Shown: positions 50,266 to 59,871, counted from the first letter of the stretch. The stretch: DNA of 64,000 bases from Streptomyces maremycinicus (GCF_001184025.1 NZ_BBYG01000016.1:248001-312000); one strand, 5' to 3'. Translations and numbers: made by a program. The notes: generated by a model from the sequence alone, not told the origin.

Positions 50266-51282
50266 GTGGCACGAGGTAGCACGCGCCCGACGAGCCGTGA
50301 CGTCGCCCAGGCCGCGGGAGTCTCCCAGGCCGCCGTCTCCCTCGTCCTCGGCGACAAATGGCGCGGCCGCGTCTCCCAGACCACCGCCGAACGCGTCCGC
50401 GAGGCCGCCCGCGAACTCGGCTACCGGCCCAACCTCGCCGCCCGCAACCTCCGCCTCGGCCGCACCCGCACCGTCCTGCTCGTCGTCCCCGCCCTCACCA
50501 CCGAGTTCTTCGCCGGCGTCTACACCGGAGCGGCACGCGTCGCCGCCGAACACGGCTTCGGCGTCGTCCTCTACCCCTCCCCCGAGGGCGTCGGACCCGC
50601 CCGCGACCCCTTCGCCTCCGCCCAGGCCGCCCTCGACGGCGTCCTCGCCTCCTCCATGGCCGCCGACGCGCTCACCGCCATCCGCGGCGACCAGCTCCCC
50701 CTCGTCATGCTCGACAGCGACCCCACCGGAAGCCTCGGCGCCGCCACCGTCAACCTCGACATCGCCGACGGCGTCCGCCAGGTCGCCGACCACCTCCTGC
50801 ACCTCGGCCACCGCCACTTCCTGCACCTCGCGGCCGACATCCCCTCCTGGACCTTCCGGGTACGCGCCCGCGAACTCGCCACCCGCCTCGCCACCACCCC
50901 CGGCACCTCACTGCGCACCGCCCCCGCCCCGATCTCCATCGACGGCGCCCGCACCGCCGCCGAAGCGGCACTCAGCGCCCCGGGACCCCGCCCCACCGCC
51001 GTCGTCTGCGACGACGACAAACTCGCCGCAGGCGTCTACAAGGCCCTGCGCCGCCTCGGCCTGCGCGTCCCCGACGACGTGTCCGTCACCGGCCTCGACG
51101 ACCTCGCCCTGGCCACCGCCCTCGACCCCGAACTGACGACCGTCCGACTGGACGCCGAACAATTCGGCGAACGAGGCATGCAAGCCCTCCTTGCCGTCCT
51201 GGAGAGCCGCACACCCGACGCCGGGGACATCCCCGTCGAACTCGTCGTACGGGCCTCCACGGCACCACCGAACGCCTCCTGA
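50266..51282 (+). CDS. LacI-family transcriptional regulator
   Basis: 338 residues from GTG 50266 with AAGGAG upstream (an ATG at 50224 is less likely). N-terminal HTH (TSRDVAQAAGVSQAAVSLVL, NLAARNLRLGR hinge) and a sugar-binding core (VTGLDDLALATALDPELTTV). Divergent from the MFS transporter and its likely repressor. Confidence 0.9.
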   Translation: MARGSTRPTSRDVAQAAGVSQAAVSLVLGDKWRGRVSQTTAERVREAARELGYRPNLAARNLRLGRTRTVLLVVPALTTEFFAGVYTGAARVAAEHGFGVVLYPSPEGVGPARDPFASAQAALDGVLASSMAADALTAIRGDQLPLVMLDSDPTGSLGAATVNLDIADGVRQVADHLLHLGHRHFLHLAADIPSWTFRVRARELATRLATTPGTSLRTAPAPISIDGARTAAEAALSAPGPRPTAVVCDDDKLAAGVYKALRRLGLRVPDDVSVTGLDDLALATALDPELTTVRLDAEQFGERGMQALLAVLESRTPDAGDIPVELVVRASTAPPNAS

Positions 51283-51290
51283 GACGCCCC

Positions 51291-51320
51291 GCGCCCCGGC
51301 CGAATCATCGACCGGGGCGC
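51291..51320. terminator. Hairpin GCGCCCCGG-N12-CCGGGGCGC
   Basis: Nine-pair stem between the convergent LacI and prcA genes; likely bidirectional. Confidence 0.65.
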
Positions 51321-51351
51321 ACAAGGGACCCGAACCCAAGGGACCCGAACC

Positions 51352-52089
51352 TCACTCGTCGTCGGAGCTCTCCGCCTCCGTCGCCGCGCCGTCCGTCTCC
51401 AGCAACCGGCCCAGCTGACGGCCCACGATCCGCTTGAACTTGCGCGACTGCGGCCGCGTGCGGTCCAGCACCGCCACCTCCAGACGCTCGGCCGGAATCT
51501 CCCGCTCCGTACCGTTGGTGTCACGCGACAGCGCCTGCACGGCCAGCTTCAACGCCTCCGCCAGACTCATGCCCTCCTGATGACGCTGATCCAGGTAACT
51601 GCTGATCTGCTCGGCGTTGCCACCGACCGCCACCGAACCGTGCTCGTCCACGATCGAACCGTCGTGCGGCAACCGGTAGATCTGATCCCCGTCCGGCGTG
51701 GCACCGACCTCCGCCACCACCAGCTCCACCTCATAGGGCTTCTCACCCGCCGAGGAGAAGATCGTGCCCAGCGTCTGGGCATACACGTTGGCCAGACCAC
51801 GAGCGGTCACGTCGTCCCGGTCATAGGTGTAACCACGCAGATCGGCGTACCGGACACCACCGATCCGCAGGTTCTCGTACTCGTTGTACTTACCGGCGGC
51901 CGCGAAACCGATCCGGTCATAGATCTCGCTGAACTTGTGCAGCGCACGGGACGGATTCTCACCGACGAACACGATGCCATCGGCGTACTGGATCACAACG
52001 AGGCTGCGGCCGCGCGCGATGCCCTTACGGGCGTACTCGGCACGGTCGGCCATCGCCTGCTGGGGTGAGACATAGAACGGCGTCGACAC
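51352..52089 (-). CDS. prcA: 20S proteasome alpha subunit PrcA
   Basis: 245 residues, alpha-type proteasome fold with the N-terminal gate helix (FYVSPQQAMADRAEYARKGIARGRSL). Lacks a catalytic Thr. Forms the outer heptameric rings docking to the Arc ATPase. The acidic tail ESSDDE is typical. GTG start, 62 bases after prcB. Confidence 0.95.
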   Translation of the reverse strand: MSTPFYVSPQQAMADRAEYARKGIARGRSLVVIQYADGIVFVGENPSRALHKFSEIYDRIGFAAAGKYNEYENLRIGGVRYADLRGYTYDRDDVTARGLANVYAQTLGTIFSSAGEKPYEVELVVAEVGATPDGDQIYRLPHDGSIVDEHGSVAVGGNAEQISSYLDQRHQEGMSLAEALKLAVQALSRDTNGTEREIPAERLEVAVLDRTRPQSRKFKRIVGRQLGRLLETDGAATEAESSDDE

Positions 52090-52151
52090 CGGCTATCCGT
52101 CCCTTTCTGTCGAAGTCACTGGATCACCTGGGATGAGAACGGGGCCGCCGA

Positions 52152-52997
52152 CTACAGCAGAGCGGCCCGCGGGCCGTCCGGCTGCTCCAGGCGACGCGCC
52201 AGGATCGAACGGGCGATCTCCGACGACTCCTCGTCGGTCAGCCGACGGAAACCGTCCTCGGTGATCACGGTGACGATGGGGTAGATCCGGCGCGCGACAT
52301 CGGGACCACCGGTCGCCGAATCGTCGTCCGCCGCGTCATAGAGGGCCTGGACCACGAGCGTCGTGGCCTCCTCCTCCGACAGACCGTCGTGGAAGAGCTT
52401 CTTCATCGCCCCGCGCGCGAAGATCGAACCCGAGCCGGTGGCGGCGTAGTGGTGCTCCTCGGAACGACCACCCGTCACGTCGTACGAGAAGATCCGGCCC
52501 CGGTCCCGGTCCACGTCGAACCCGGCGAACAGCGGCACCACCGCCAGACCCTGCATGGCCATGCCCAAATTGGAGCGGATCATGGTCGACAGCCGGTTCG
52601 CCTTGCCCTCGAGCGAGAGCTGCGCCCCTTCGACCTTCTCGAAGTGCTCCAGCTCCAGCTGGAACAGCTTCACCATCTCGACGGCCAGACCGGCCGTGCC
52701 GGCGATACCGACGGCCGAGTACTCATCGGCCGGGAAGACCTTCTCGATGTCCCGCTGCGCGATGACGTTGCCCATCGTGGCGCGGCGGTCACCGGCGAGC
52801 ACGACACCGCCGGGGAACGTCACGGCGACGATCGTCGTGCCGTGCGGGGCCTCGATCACACCCTGCGTCGGGGGCAGCTGCCGCTTTCCGGGCAGCAGCT
52901 CCGGCTGGTGGTCGGAGAGAAAGTCCATGAAGGACGAGGACCCGGGCGTCAGGAAGGCAGCCGGTAGACGCCCGGTGCTACGAGTGTTGGCTTCCAC
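52152..52997 (-). CDS. prcB: 20S proteasome beta subunit PrcB
   Basis: 281 residues from GTG 52997 with GAAGGA upstream. A 53-residue propeptide is removed before Thr54 (PHG before TTIVAVTF), the catalytic nucleophile; Asp and Lys of the active site follow in GDRRATMGN. The N-terminal 49 bases overlap the end of the endonuclease VII-like gene. Confidence 0.95.
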   Translation of the reverse strand: MEANTRSTGRLPAAFLTPGSSSFMDFLSDHQPELLPGKRQLPPTQGVIEAPHGTTIVAVTFPGGVVLAGDRRATMGNVIAQRDIEKVFPADEYSAVGIAGTAGLAVEMVKLFQLELEHFEKVEGAQLSLEGKANRLSTMIRSNLGMAMQGLAVVPLFAGFDVDRDRGRIFSYDVTGGRSEEHHYAATGSGSIFARGAMKKLFHDGLSEEEATTLVVQALYDAADDDSATGGPDVARRIYPIVTVITEDGFRRLTDEESSEIARSILARRLEQPDGPRAALL

Positions 52998-53533
52998 GCG
53001 ATTCCTTCCACGTAAGCAGCAGCCCGCCGTATGGCGTCGGGCCGATCCTTGAACTGCCCCAGTGCGGCATTGCAGCTGAAGCACAGTACGCCTCGGACCC
53101 TACCCGTCTGATGGCAGTGATCCACATGCTCGGCGGGAGCAGCAAGACAGATACAGCAGATGCCCTTCTGCTCCGCAACCATCGCGTCCAACTCGGCCGG
53201 ACTCAGGCCGTACTTGCGCTGGAAATAGCTGATCCGGTTCCGCTCCGCACGGCACGCGCGACAGTAGCTCGCCCACCCGTCCGACGAGGACCTGTTGCGC
53301 TCCCACTCGGAGTGAGGCTTGGCCGTTGCGCACTGAGGGCACCGCTTGTGCCCTCGAGGCACCGGCACCTTCACACGCACGGCCCGACCCTGAGCCTCCC
53401 GTCGACGCCGGTAGTACGCCGCGGCGCATTCGCGACAGTTCACCTGAAGGCCGTCAGGCCTGGACCTGTTGCTCGCGAATGCGCCGACCGAGAGGATCTT
53501 CTGGCAGGCGGAGCACTTCTTTGAAGCGTTCAC
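52949..53533 (-). CDS. Endonuclease VII-like (HNH/ββα-metal) protein in the proteasome operon
   Basis: 194 residues. Four zinc CxxC pairs in the N-terminal half (CSACQKI, CREC, CPQC, CRAC) followed by an endonuclease VII/HNH core: CCICLAAPAEHVDHCHQTGRVRG and LCFSCNAALG. The second half is similar to phage T4 endo VII. GTG start 53533, 8 bases after pup; its end overlaps prcB. The position is odd for a nuclease; it may have a regulatory or DNA-damage role beside the proteasome. Confidence 0.85.
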   Translation of the reverse strand: MNASKKCSACQKILSVGAFASNRSRPDGLQVNCRECAAAYYRRRREAQGRAVRVKVPVPRGHKRCPQCATAKPHSEWERNRSSSDGWASYCRACRAERNRISYFQRKYGLSPAELDAMVAEQKGICCICLAAPAEHVDHCHQTGRVRGVLCFSCNAALGQFKDRPDAIRRAAAYVEGIAWKPTLVAPGVYRLPS

Positions 53534-53541
53534 GGATGTGA

Positions 53542-53760
53542 CTACTGTCCACCCTTTTGAACGAAGGACCTCACGAAGTCCTCGGCGTTCTCCTCAAGGA
53601 CATCGTCAATTTCGTCAAGAACCGAGTCCACGTCGTCGCTCAGCTTCTCCTGGCGCTCCTTGAGGTCTTCCGATGCCTGCGCCTCGGGCGCCTGCTCCTC
53701 GACCTCCTCCGTGGAGCGCGTCGCCTTCTGCTGGCCGCCGCCGGTGTCCTTGGTCGCCAT
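53542..53760 (-). CDS. pup: Prokaryotic ubiquitin-like protein Pup
   Basis: 72 residues, mostly charged and unstructured, with coiled-coil region (DLKERQEKLSDDVDSVLDEI) and C-terminal QKGGQ. The terminal Gln must be deamidated to Glu by Dop before PafA can attach it. ATG 53760 was chosen; an upstream GTG would add three residues. Confidence 0.95.
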   Translation of the reverse strand: MATKDTGGGQQKATRSTEEVEEQAPEAQASEDLKERQEKLSDDVDSVLDEIDDVLEENAEDFVRSFVQKGGQ

Positions 53761-53948
53761 AACCCTCACCCCGCTCTTTCGCCCGACATGGTCGACAGGT
53801 CGGCATTCCTGCCGATCGGTGATGATCAGACCCTACAAGCCCGGTCCGACATCGGCCCCGCAGTTGCCACAACGTACGGGGGCCACCTCGATGATTCCCG
53901 GACGGGAGGGTTTCCACCCCGCCCGGGAGGTTGCGTCCCGGCGGCCGC

Positions 53949-55460
53949 TCAGCCGCCCGAGAGGACCTTGACCAGGTCTTCTGCCGTGCGACAGCGGTCC
54001 AGGAGCGCCTTGACGTGATTTCGCGTTCCGCGAAGAGGTTCGAGGGTTGGGACGCGCTGGAGCGAGTCCCGGCCCGGCAGATCGAAGATCACCGAGTCCC
54101 AGGAGGCGGCGGCGACGTCGTCGGCGTACTGCTCCAGGCAGCGGCCGCGGAAGTACGCGCGGGTGTCCTCCGGGGGCTTCGTGACGGCCCGCTCGACCTC
54201 GTGCTCGTCCAGCAGGCGCTTCATGCGGCCCCGGGCCGCGAGACGGTTGTAGAGGCCCTTGTCGGCCCGTACGTCGGCGTACTGGAGGTCGACGAGGTGG
54301 AGGCGCGCGGCGTCCCAGTCGAGGCTGTCACGGCGCCGGTAGCCCTCCATCAGCTCGCGCTTGGCGACCCAGTCCAGTTCGCCGGCGAGGCTCATGGGAT
54401 CGTTCTCCAGGCGGTTCAGGGTGTCCTCCCAGCGGGCGAGGACGTCCTTCGTCTGGTCGTCGGCGTCCGAGCCGAAGCGCTCCTCGACGTATTTGCGCGA
54501 CAGCTCGAAGTACTCCATCTGGAGCTGGACGGCGGTGAGCGTGCGGCCGCTGCGCAGGGTGACCAGGCGCTTCAGGGTCGGGTCGTGGGAGACCTGGTGC
54601 AGGGTGCGCACGGGCTGGTCGACCGCGAGGTCCACGGCGATGAAGCCGTCCTCGATCATCGACAGGACCAGGGCCGTGGTGCCGAGTTTCAGGTAGGTCG
54701 AGATCTCGGAGAGGTTCGCGTCGCCGATGATCACGTGGAGGCGGCGGTATTTCTCCGCGTCGGCGTGCGGCTCGTCGCGGGTGTTGATGATCGGGCGTTT
54801 GAGCGTGGTCTCCAGGCCGACCTCGACCTCGAAGTAGTCGGCGCGCTGGCTGAGCTGGAAGCCGTGCTCGTGGCCGTCCTGGCCGATGCCGACGCGGCCG
54901 GCGCCGGTGACGACCTGGCGCGAGACGAAGAAGGGCGTGAGGTGGCGCACGATGTCCGAGAAGGCGGTCTCCCGCTTCATCAGGTAGTTCTCGTGCGTGC
55001 CGTAGGAGGCGCCTTTGTTGTCGGTGTTGTTCTTGTAGAGGTGGATGGGCTGCGCGCCGGGCAGGGCCGCGGCGCGTTCGGCGGCCTCGGCCATGATCCG
55101 TTCGCCGGCCTTGTCCCAGAGGACGGCGTCGCGGGGGTTGGTGACCTCGGGGGCGCTGTATTCGGGGTGGGCGTGGTCGACGTAGAGGCGTGCGCCGTTG
55201 GTGAGGATGACGTTGGCGAGGCCGATGTCCTCGTCGGTGAGCTGGCTGGAGTCGGCGACCTCGCGGGCGAGGTCGAAGCCACGCGCGTCCCGCAGCGGGT
55301 TCTCCTCCTCGAAGTCCCAGCGGGCCCGGCGGGCCCTGTGCATCGCCGCCGCGTAGGCGTTGACGATCTGGGACGAGGTGAGCATGGCATTGGCGTTGGG
55401 GTGGCCGGGGACGGAGATGCCGTACTCCGTCTCGATGCCCATTACTCGCCGTACGGTCAT
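53949..55460 (-). CDS. dop: Pup deamidase/depupylase Dop
   Basis: 503 residues from ATG 55460 with AAGGAGG upstream. PafA-like fold (GIETEYGISVPGH, KNNTDNKGASYGTHENY, NTRDEPHADAEKY). Longer than PafA (453) and with the Dop-type insertion. Deamidates Pup-Gln and removes Pup from proteins. Precedes pup by 188 bases. Confidence 0.95.
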   Translation of the reverse strand: MTVRRVMGIETEYGISVPGHPNANAMLTSSQIVNAYAAAMHRARRARWDFEEENPLRDARGFDLAREVADSSQLTDEDIGLANVILTNGARLYVDHAHPEYSAPEVTNPRDAVLWDKAGERIMAEAAERAAALPGAQPIHLYKNNTDNKGASYGTHENYLMKRETAFSDIVRHLTPFFVSRQVVTGAGRVGIGQDGHEHGFQLSQRADYFEVEVGLETTLKRPIINTRDEPHADAEKYRRLHVIIGDANLSEISTYLKLGTTALVLSMIEDGFIAVDLAVDQPVRTLHQVSHDPTLKRLVTLRSGRTLTAVQLQMEYFELSRKYVEERFGSDADDQTKDVLARWEDTLNRLENDPMSLAGELDWVAKRELMEGYRRRDSLDWDAARLHLVDLQYADVRADKGLYNRLAARGRMKRLLDEHEVERAVTKPPEDTRAYFRGRCLEQYADDVAAASWDSVIFDLPGRDSLQRVPTLEPLRGTRNHVKALLDRCRTAEDLVKVLSGG

Positions 55461-55651
55461 GCGGCCCTCCTTGCCCGGCGGCACCCTCGGTCGTGGGCGC
55501 CGCTCAGATACCGGTGGTGCTCCGGCGCGTGTGCGGTGCCCGTCCCCGCACTGCGCGACCCGGCGGTACGGAAGAGCCTAGAACGCCTCCGCGCTGGTGG
55601 GGAGATCATTTGCGTCATTGCCTTGCTCCAGCCGTGGCCCGAAAAGCAGTC

Positions 55652-55684
55652 GGCTGCGGGTACCCGTGGTGGGCACCCGCAGCC
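55652..55684 (-). terminator. Hairpin GGCTGCGGGT-N13-ACCCGCAGCC
   Basis: Perfect 10-pair stem ending 10 bases after the arc stop. Confidence 0.75.
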
Positions 55685-55693
55685 GCCCTGTTC

Positions 55694-57460
55694 TTACAGG
55701 TACTGTCCGGTGTTCGCCACCGTGTCGATGGAGCGTCCGGTGTCGGCGCCCTGCTTTCCGGTGATGAGGGTACGGATGTAAACGATCCGTTCGCCCTTCT
55801 TTCCGGAGATCCGGGCCCAGTCGTCGGGGTTGGTGGTGTTGGGCAGGTCCTCGTTCTCCTTGAACTCGTCCACGCAGGCCTGGAGGAGGTGGGAGACGCG
55901 GAGGCCCTTCTGGTTGTGGTCGAGGAAGTCCTTGATGGCCATTTTCTTGGCGCGGCCGACGATGTTCTCGATCATCGCGCCGGAGTTGAAGTCCTTGAAG
56001 TAGAGGACTTCCTTGTCGCCGTTGGCGTAGGTGACTTCCAGGAAGCGGTTCTCCTCGGATTCGGCGTACATGTGTTCCACGGCCGTCTGGATCATGCTCT
56101 GGACGGTGGTGGTCCTGTCGCCGCCGTGTTCGCCGACGTCCTCGGAGTGCAGGGGGAGGCGTTCGGTGAGGTACTTCTGGAAGATGTCCTTGGCCGCTTC
56201 GGCGTCCGGGCGCTCGATCTTGATCTTCACGTCGAGGCGGCCGGGGCGCAGGATGGCGGGGTCGATCATGTCCTCGCGGTTGGAGGCGCCGATGACGACC
56301 ACGTTCTGGAGGCCCTCGACGCCGTCGATCTCGGCGAGGAGCTGGGGAACGATGGTGTTCTCCACGTCCGAGCTCACGCCGGAGCCGCGGGTGCGGAAGA
56401 GGGATTCCATCTCGTCGAAGAAGACGATGACGGGGGTGCCCTCGGAGGCCTTCTCCCGTGCGCGCTGGAAGACGAGGCGGATCTGCCGCTCGGTCTCACC
56501 GACGTACTTGTTGAGGAGTTCGGGGCCCTTGATGTTGAGGAAGAAGCTCTTGCCGGTGGCCTGTCCGGTGACCTCGGCGACCTTTTTGGCCAGTGAGTTC
56601 GCGACGGCCTTGGCGATGAGCGTCTTGCCGCATCCGGGGGGCCCGTAGAGCAGGACGCCCTTGGGCGGGCGCAGCTCGTGCTCCTTGAAGAGGTCCGGGT
56701 AGAGGTACGGGAGCTCGACGGCGTCGCGGATCATCTCGATCTGTCCGCCGAGGCCGCCGATCTGCTCGTAGCCGATGTCGGGGACCTCTTCGAGGACGAG
56801 TTCCTCGACCTCGCTCTTGGGCACGACCTCGTAGACGTAGCCGGAGCGGGGTTCGAGCAGGAGGGCGTCGCCGGGGCGGATGACGACGTCGAGGAGTGGT
56901 TCGGCGAGCCGGACCACCCTTTCCTCGTCGGTGTGGCCCTGGACGAGGGCGCGTACGCCGTCCTCGAGGATCTCCTTGAGGGTGACGATGTCGCCGACGC
57001 TCTCGTACTCCATGGCCTCGACCACGTTGAGCGCTTCGTTGAGCATGACTTCCTGGCCGCGTCGGAGCTCTTCGAGCTCGACGCTGGGGCTGACGTTCAC
57101 GCGGAGTTTGCGGCCTCCGGTGAAGATGTCGGCGGTGCCGTCCTCGTTCGCCGTGAGGAAGACACCGAAGCCGGCCGGCGGCTGTGCGAGCCGGTCGACT
57201 TCTTCCTTGAGGGCCACGATCTGGTCGCGGGCCTCACGGAGTGTGTTCGCGAGTCGCTCGTTCTGGGCGGACACGCCGGCCAGGTTTGTTTGCAGTTCGA
57301 CGATCCGCTCTTCGAGAATCCTCGTGTGCCGCGGAGAGTCGGCGAGCTTGCGTCGCAGGACGGCGATCTCCTGCTCAAGGTAGGCAATCTGCCCGGACGG
57401 GTCGTCGGACCCTCGTCCCGGGCGGATGCCGCGGTTCATGTCGTCGTCGTGGGCTGCCAC
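55694..57460 (-). CDS. arc: Proteasome-associated AAA+ ATPase Arc (Mpa)
   Basis: 588 residues from GTG 57460 (GGAGG upstream), equal to the S. coelicolor protein length as I recall. N-terminal coiled coil (about 27-85) that captures Pup, two OB-fold domains, then the AAA+ module with GPPGCGKT and FFDEMES. The C-terminal end QYL carries the penultimate Tyr that docks into PrcA pockets. Unfolds pupylated substrates. Confidence 0.95.
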   Translation of the reverse strand: MAAHDDDMNRGIRPGRGSDDPSGQIAYLEQEIAVLRRKLADSPRHTRILEERIVELQTNLAGVSAQNERLANTLREARDQIVALKEEVDRLAQPPAGFGVFLTANEDGTADIFTGGRKLRVNVSPSVELEELRRGQEVMLNEALNVVEAMEYESVGDIVTLKEILEDGVRALVQGHTDEERVVRLAEPLLDVVIRPGDALLLEPRSGYVYEVVPKSEVEELVLEEVPDIGYEQIGGLGGQIEMIRDAVELPYLYPDLFKEHELRPPKGVLLYGPPGCGKTLIAKAVANSLAKKVAEVTGQATGKSFFLNIKGPELLNKYVGETERQIRLVFQRAREKASEGTPVIVFFDEMESLFRTRGSGVSSDVENTIVPQLLAEIDGVEGLQNVVVIGASNREDMIDPAILRPGRLDVKIKIERPDAEAAKDIFQKYLTERLPLHSEDVGEHGGDRTTTVQSMIQTAVEHMYAESEENRFLEVTYANGDKEVLYFKDFNSGAMIENIVGRAKKMAIKDFLDHNQKGLRVSHLLQACVDEFKENEDLPNTTNPDDWARISGKKGERIVYIRTLITGKQGADTGRSIDTVANTGQYL

Positions 57461-57703
57461 GGTCCTCACCTCCTCCAAGGGGAGCTGGACGCTTCCAGAC
57501 CCTACCTGGGTGGGTGTCGATTGAAACCCCTAGATCACAAAGACTGTCGGGGTGTGTCCGATCTTCACCCTTGCGCTCTCCCTCACGCCAGGGGAATACC
57601 CACCGAACACGCTCCGGAAGCCGCCGAGGGTAGGGTCGAAGTGTTCAACACCCGTCAGAGCCTGCATGGTTCCCCGGCGGCTCGACAGTAAACGGCAGGA
57701 GAT

Positions 57704-58009
57704 ATGGGCGTGCAGCAGGAAGCCGGTGTCGGCGGCGAGGAGCTGGAGGTCTGGATCGACCAGGATCTCTGTACCGGCGACGGGATCTGCGCCCAGTACG
57801 CGCCCGAGGTGTTCGAGCTGGACATCGACGGTCTGGCGTACGTCAAGAGCGCCGACGACGAGCTGCTCCAGGCCAAGGGGGCCACGGTCCCGGTGCCGTT
57901 GCCGCTGTTGACGGACGTGGTGGATTCGGCGCGGGAGTGTCCGGGCGACTGTATTCATGTGCGACGCGTTTCGGACAGCGTCGAGGTGTACGGTCCGGAC
58001 GCGGAGTGA
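57704..58009 (+). CDS. Ferredoxin, 3Fe-4S type
   Basis: 101 residues. Cluster cysteines in LCTGDGICAQYAP and ECPGDCI; the missing fourth ligand in the first motif suits a 3Fe-4S cluster. Often the electron donor to P450s; no partner is adjacent. Divergent from arc. Confidence 0.88.
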   Translation: MGVQQEAGVGGEELEVWIDQDLCTGDGICAQYAPEVFELDIDGLAYVKSADDELLQAKGATVPVPLPLLTDVVDSARECPGDCIHVRRVSDSVEVYGPDAE

Positions 58010-58080
58010 GTTCCCGCGTGCGGACCGTGACGCCTGTCTGATTTCTCACAGTTCCGGTGGCCGGATCAGGGGCGGCCGGA

Positions 58081-58656
58081 TCAGACGCTGTGGGCGCCCG
58101 CGGGTGTCGAGCGGACGAATCGGTCGTCCTTCCACTGCCACTTGGCGCTGTCCTTCACGTCGGGGCAGCAACTGGGTACGTCGGCGGTGGAGTAGCCGAG
58201 GAGTGTGGCGAGGACGGCTCTGTCGGTGACGGAGAGGCTCGTGACGGTGTTGCGGGCCTTGGGGTCGACGAGGGTGGCGACCACGCGCGCGTGGGTGCTG
58301 TCGGCGCCCTGGGTGAGGACGTAGACGGCGTCGGGCGGGGTTCCCATGGGGGCGTCGCAGTGGACCACGGCGACGGTTTCGGGGACGCCGTCGCCGTCGA
58401 GGTCGCCTTCGGCCTTCTTGACCACGAGGGCCTGCACGGGGCCGCATTCGAGGGGGAAGGCGACGTCGGTGGTGGCGGGGGCCGCGGCGGTGGCGGTGGG
58501 TTCGGCGTCGGGGCCCGCGGCCTGGGCGGCGGTGGCGGGTCCGGGCTGGAGGAGTGAGGAGAGGGCGACGACGCCGGCGAGGGCGGTGGCGGTCGCGACC
58601 CAGTGGATCGGCCTGGTGTGGGTGTGTGCCAGTTCCGGGAGGGCGGATTGCTGCAC
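58081..58656 (-). CDS. Secreted or membrane-anchored hypothetical protein
   Basis: 191 residues from GTG 58656 with AGGAG upstream. A signal-like helix (HWVATATALAGVVALSSLL) precedes a Thr/Ala-rich linker and a domain with an EF-hand/dockerin-like acidic stretch GDLDGDGVPET (calcium-like) and Cys pairs. Possible calcium-binding domain of the FG-GAP/VCBS kind. The role is unknown. Confidence 0.75.
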   Translation of the reverse strand: MQQSALPELAHTHTRPIHWVATATALAGVVALSSLLQPGPATAAQAAGPDAEPTATAAAPATTDVAFPLECGPVQALVVKKAEGDLDGDGVPETVAVVHCDAPMGTPPDAVYVLTQGADSTHARVVATLVDPKARNTVTSLSVTDRAVLATLLGYSTADVPSCCPDVKDSAKWQWKDDRFVRSTPAGAHSV

Positions 58657-58839
58657 TGGCAGGGTCTCCTGTGGTGGCTGTGCCGGTGGGGCCGGTGGAT
58701 TGGCCAGCATCGTGCCACACGTCACAGGGTGGGGGAACGGCGGGGTACGGGATATCGGACGCGGATACCGGAGGTCGGGCCGCCGGGCTTCGAGCGGCGT
58801 CGGCCGGTGCCGCGGGGTGGCCGGGGGCTGCAACGACAA

Positions 58840-58887
58840 GGCGCCGTGGCCGAGTTCCGGGTCGGTCCGGAACTCGGCCACGGCGCC
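58840..58887. terminator. Perfect 21-pair hairpin between convergent-facing transcripts
   Basis: Left arm begins GGCGCCGTGGCC, loop GTCGGT (58861-58866), right arm is its exact complement (58867-58887). Lies 30 bases after the methyltransferase stop; among the strongest stems in the window. Confidence 0.85.
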
Positions 58888-58916
58888 TGTTCGTTGGGCG
58901 CTGTGCCGGTGCGGCG

Positions 58917-59819
58917 TCAGCGGCCGCTGCCTCCGTCGGCGTTGGGGCCGGTGTAGTCCTCGCCGTAGGCGCCCTTGGCGGGGCGGCGGCGGCGCATGGG
59001 CGGCTCGACGCCGTCGGCGAGGCGGCGGGCGGTGAGCAGGAAGCCGGTGTGGCCGATCATCCGGTGGTCCGGGCGGACGGCGAGGCCCTCCACGTGCCAG
59101 TTGCGGATCATCGATTCCCAGGAGGTGGGCTCGTTGAAGGAGCCGATCTCGCGGATGGACTCGACGGTGCGGGCGAGCTGGGTGGTGGTGGCCACGTAGC
59201 AGCACAGGATGCCGCCGGGGACGAGGGCCTTGGAGACGGCCTCGAGGCACTCCCAGGGGGCGAGCATGTCGAGGATGACGCGGTCGACGTCGGTGTCGGA
59301 CAGGTTGTCCTGGAGGTCGCCGACGGTGAGCTGCCAGGCGGGGTGGGGGCCGCCGAAGTAGCGCTCCACGTTCTGCTGGGCGATCTCGGCGAAGTCCTCG
59401 CGGCGCTCGTAGCTGTGCAGCATGCCCTGGTCGCCGATGGCGCGCAGCAGGAAGCTGCTGAGCGAGCCGGAGCCGACGCCGGCTTCGACGACGCGGGCGC
59501 CGGGGAAGATGTCGGCGAAGGCGAGGATCTGCCCCGCGTCCTTCGGGTAGACGACGGCTGCCCCGCGGGGCATGGACAGGACGTAGTCGGGGAGCAGGGG
59601 GCGCAGCGCGAGGTAGGCGACGTTCCCGGTGGTGCGGACAACGCTGCCCTCGGGAGCACCGATCAGTTCGTCGTGCGGGAAGGAACCCTTGTGGGTGTGG
59701 AAGTTCTTCCCGGCCTCGAGCGTGAACGTGTAGTGGCGGCCCTTGGGGTCGGTCAGCTGAACCTGGTCCCCGACCTTGAAGGGCCCGCGCCTGCGGGCGG
59801 CACCGGTCGGTTCGGACAT
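58917..59819 (-). CDS. trmI: tRNA (adenine-58-N1)-methyltransferase TrmI
   Basis: 300 residues. N-terminal small domain, then a SAM-binding fold (VVEAGVGSGSLSSFLLRAIG) and the active-site stretch ILDMLAPWE. Methylates A58 in the T loop of tRNAs as a tetramer. ATG 59819; operon-independent so far as seen, 52 bases downstream of the M50 peptidase gene. Confidence 0.93.
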   Translation of the reverse strand: MSEPTGAARRRGPFKVGDQVQLTDPKGRHYTFTLEAGKNFHTHKGSFPHDELIGAPEGSVVRTTGNVAYLALRPLLPDYVLSMPRGAAVVYPKDAGQILAFADIFPGARVVEAGVGSGSLSSFLLRAIGDQGMLHSYERREDFAEIAQQNVERYFGGPHPAWQLTVGDLQDNLSDTDVDRVILDMLAPWECLEAVSKALVPGGILCCYVATTTQLARTVESIREIGSFNEPTSWESMIRNWHVEGLAVRPDHRMIGHTGFLLTARRLADGVEPPMRRRRPAKGAYGEDYTGPNADGGSGR

Positions 59820-59871
59820 GTGAACAGCCTACCGGGGTTTGCCGTGGCCGCCGACCACGGGGACGGCGGGG

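Noticed and set aside
58711..58839. N-terminal extension of the hypothetical protein from ATG 58710 and beyond
   Set aside because: GTG 58656 has a good AGGAG ribosome site, whereas the upstream part is Pro-rich with none.
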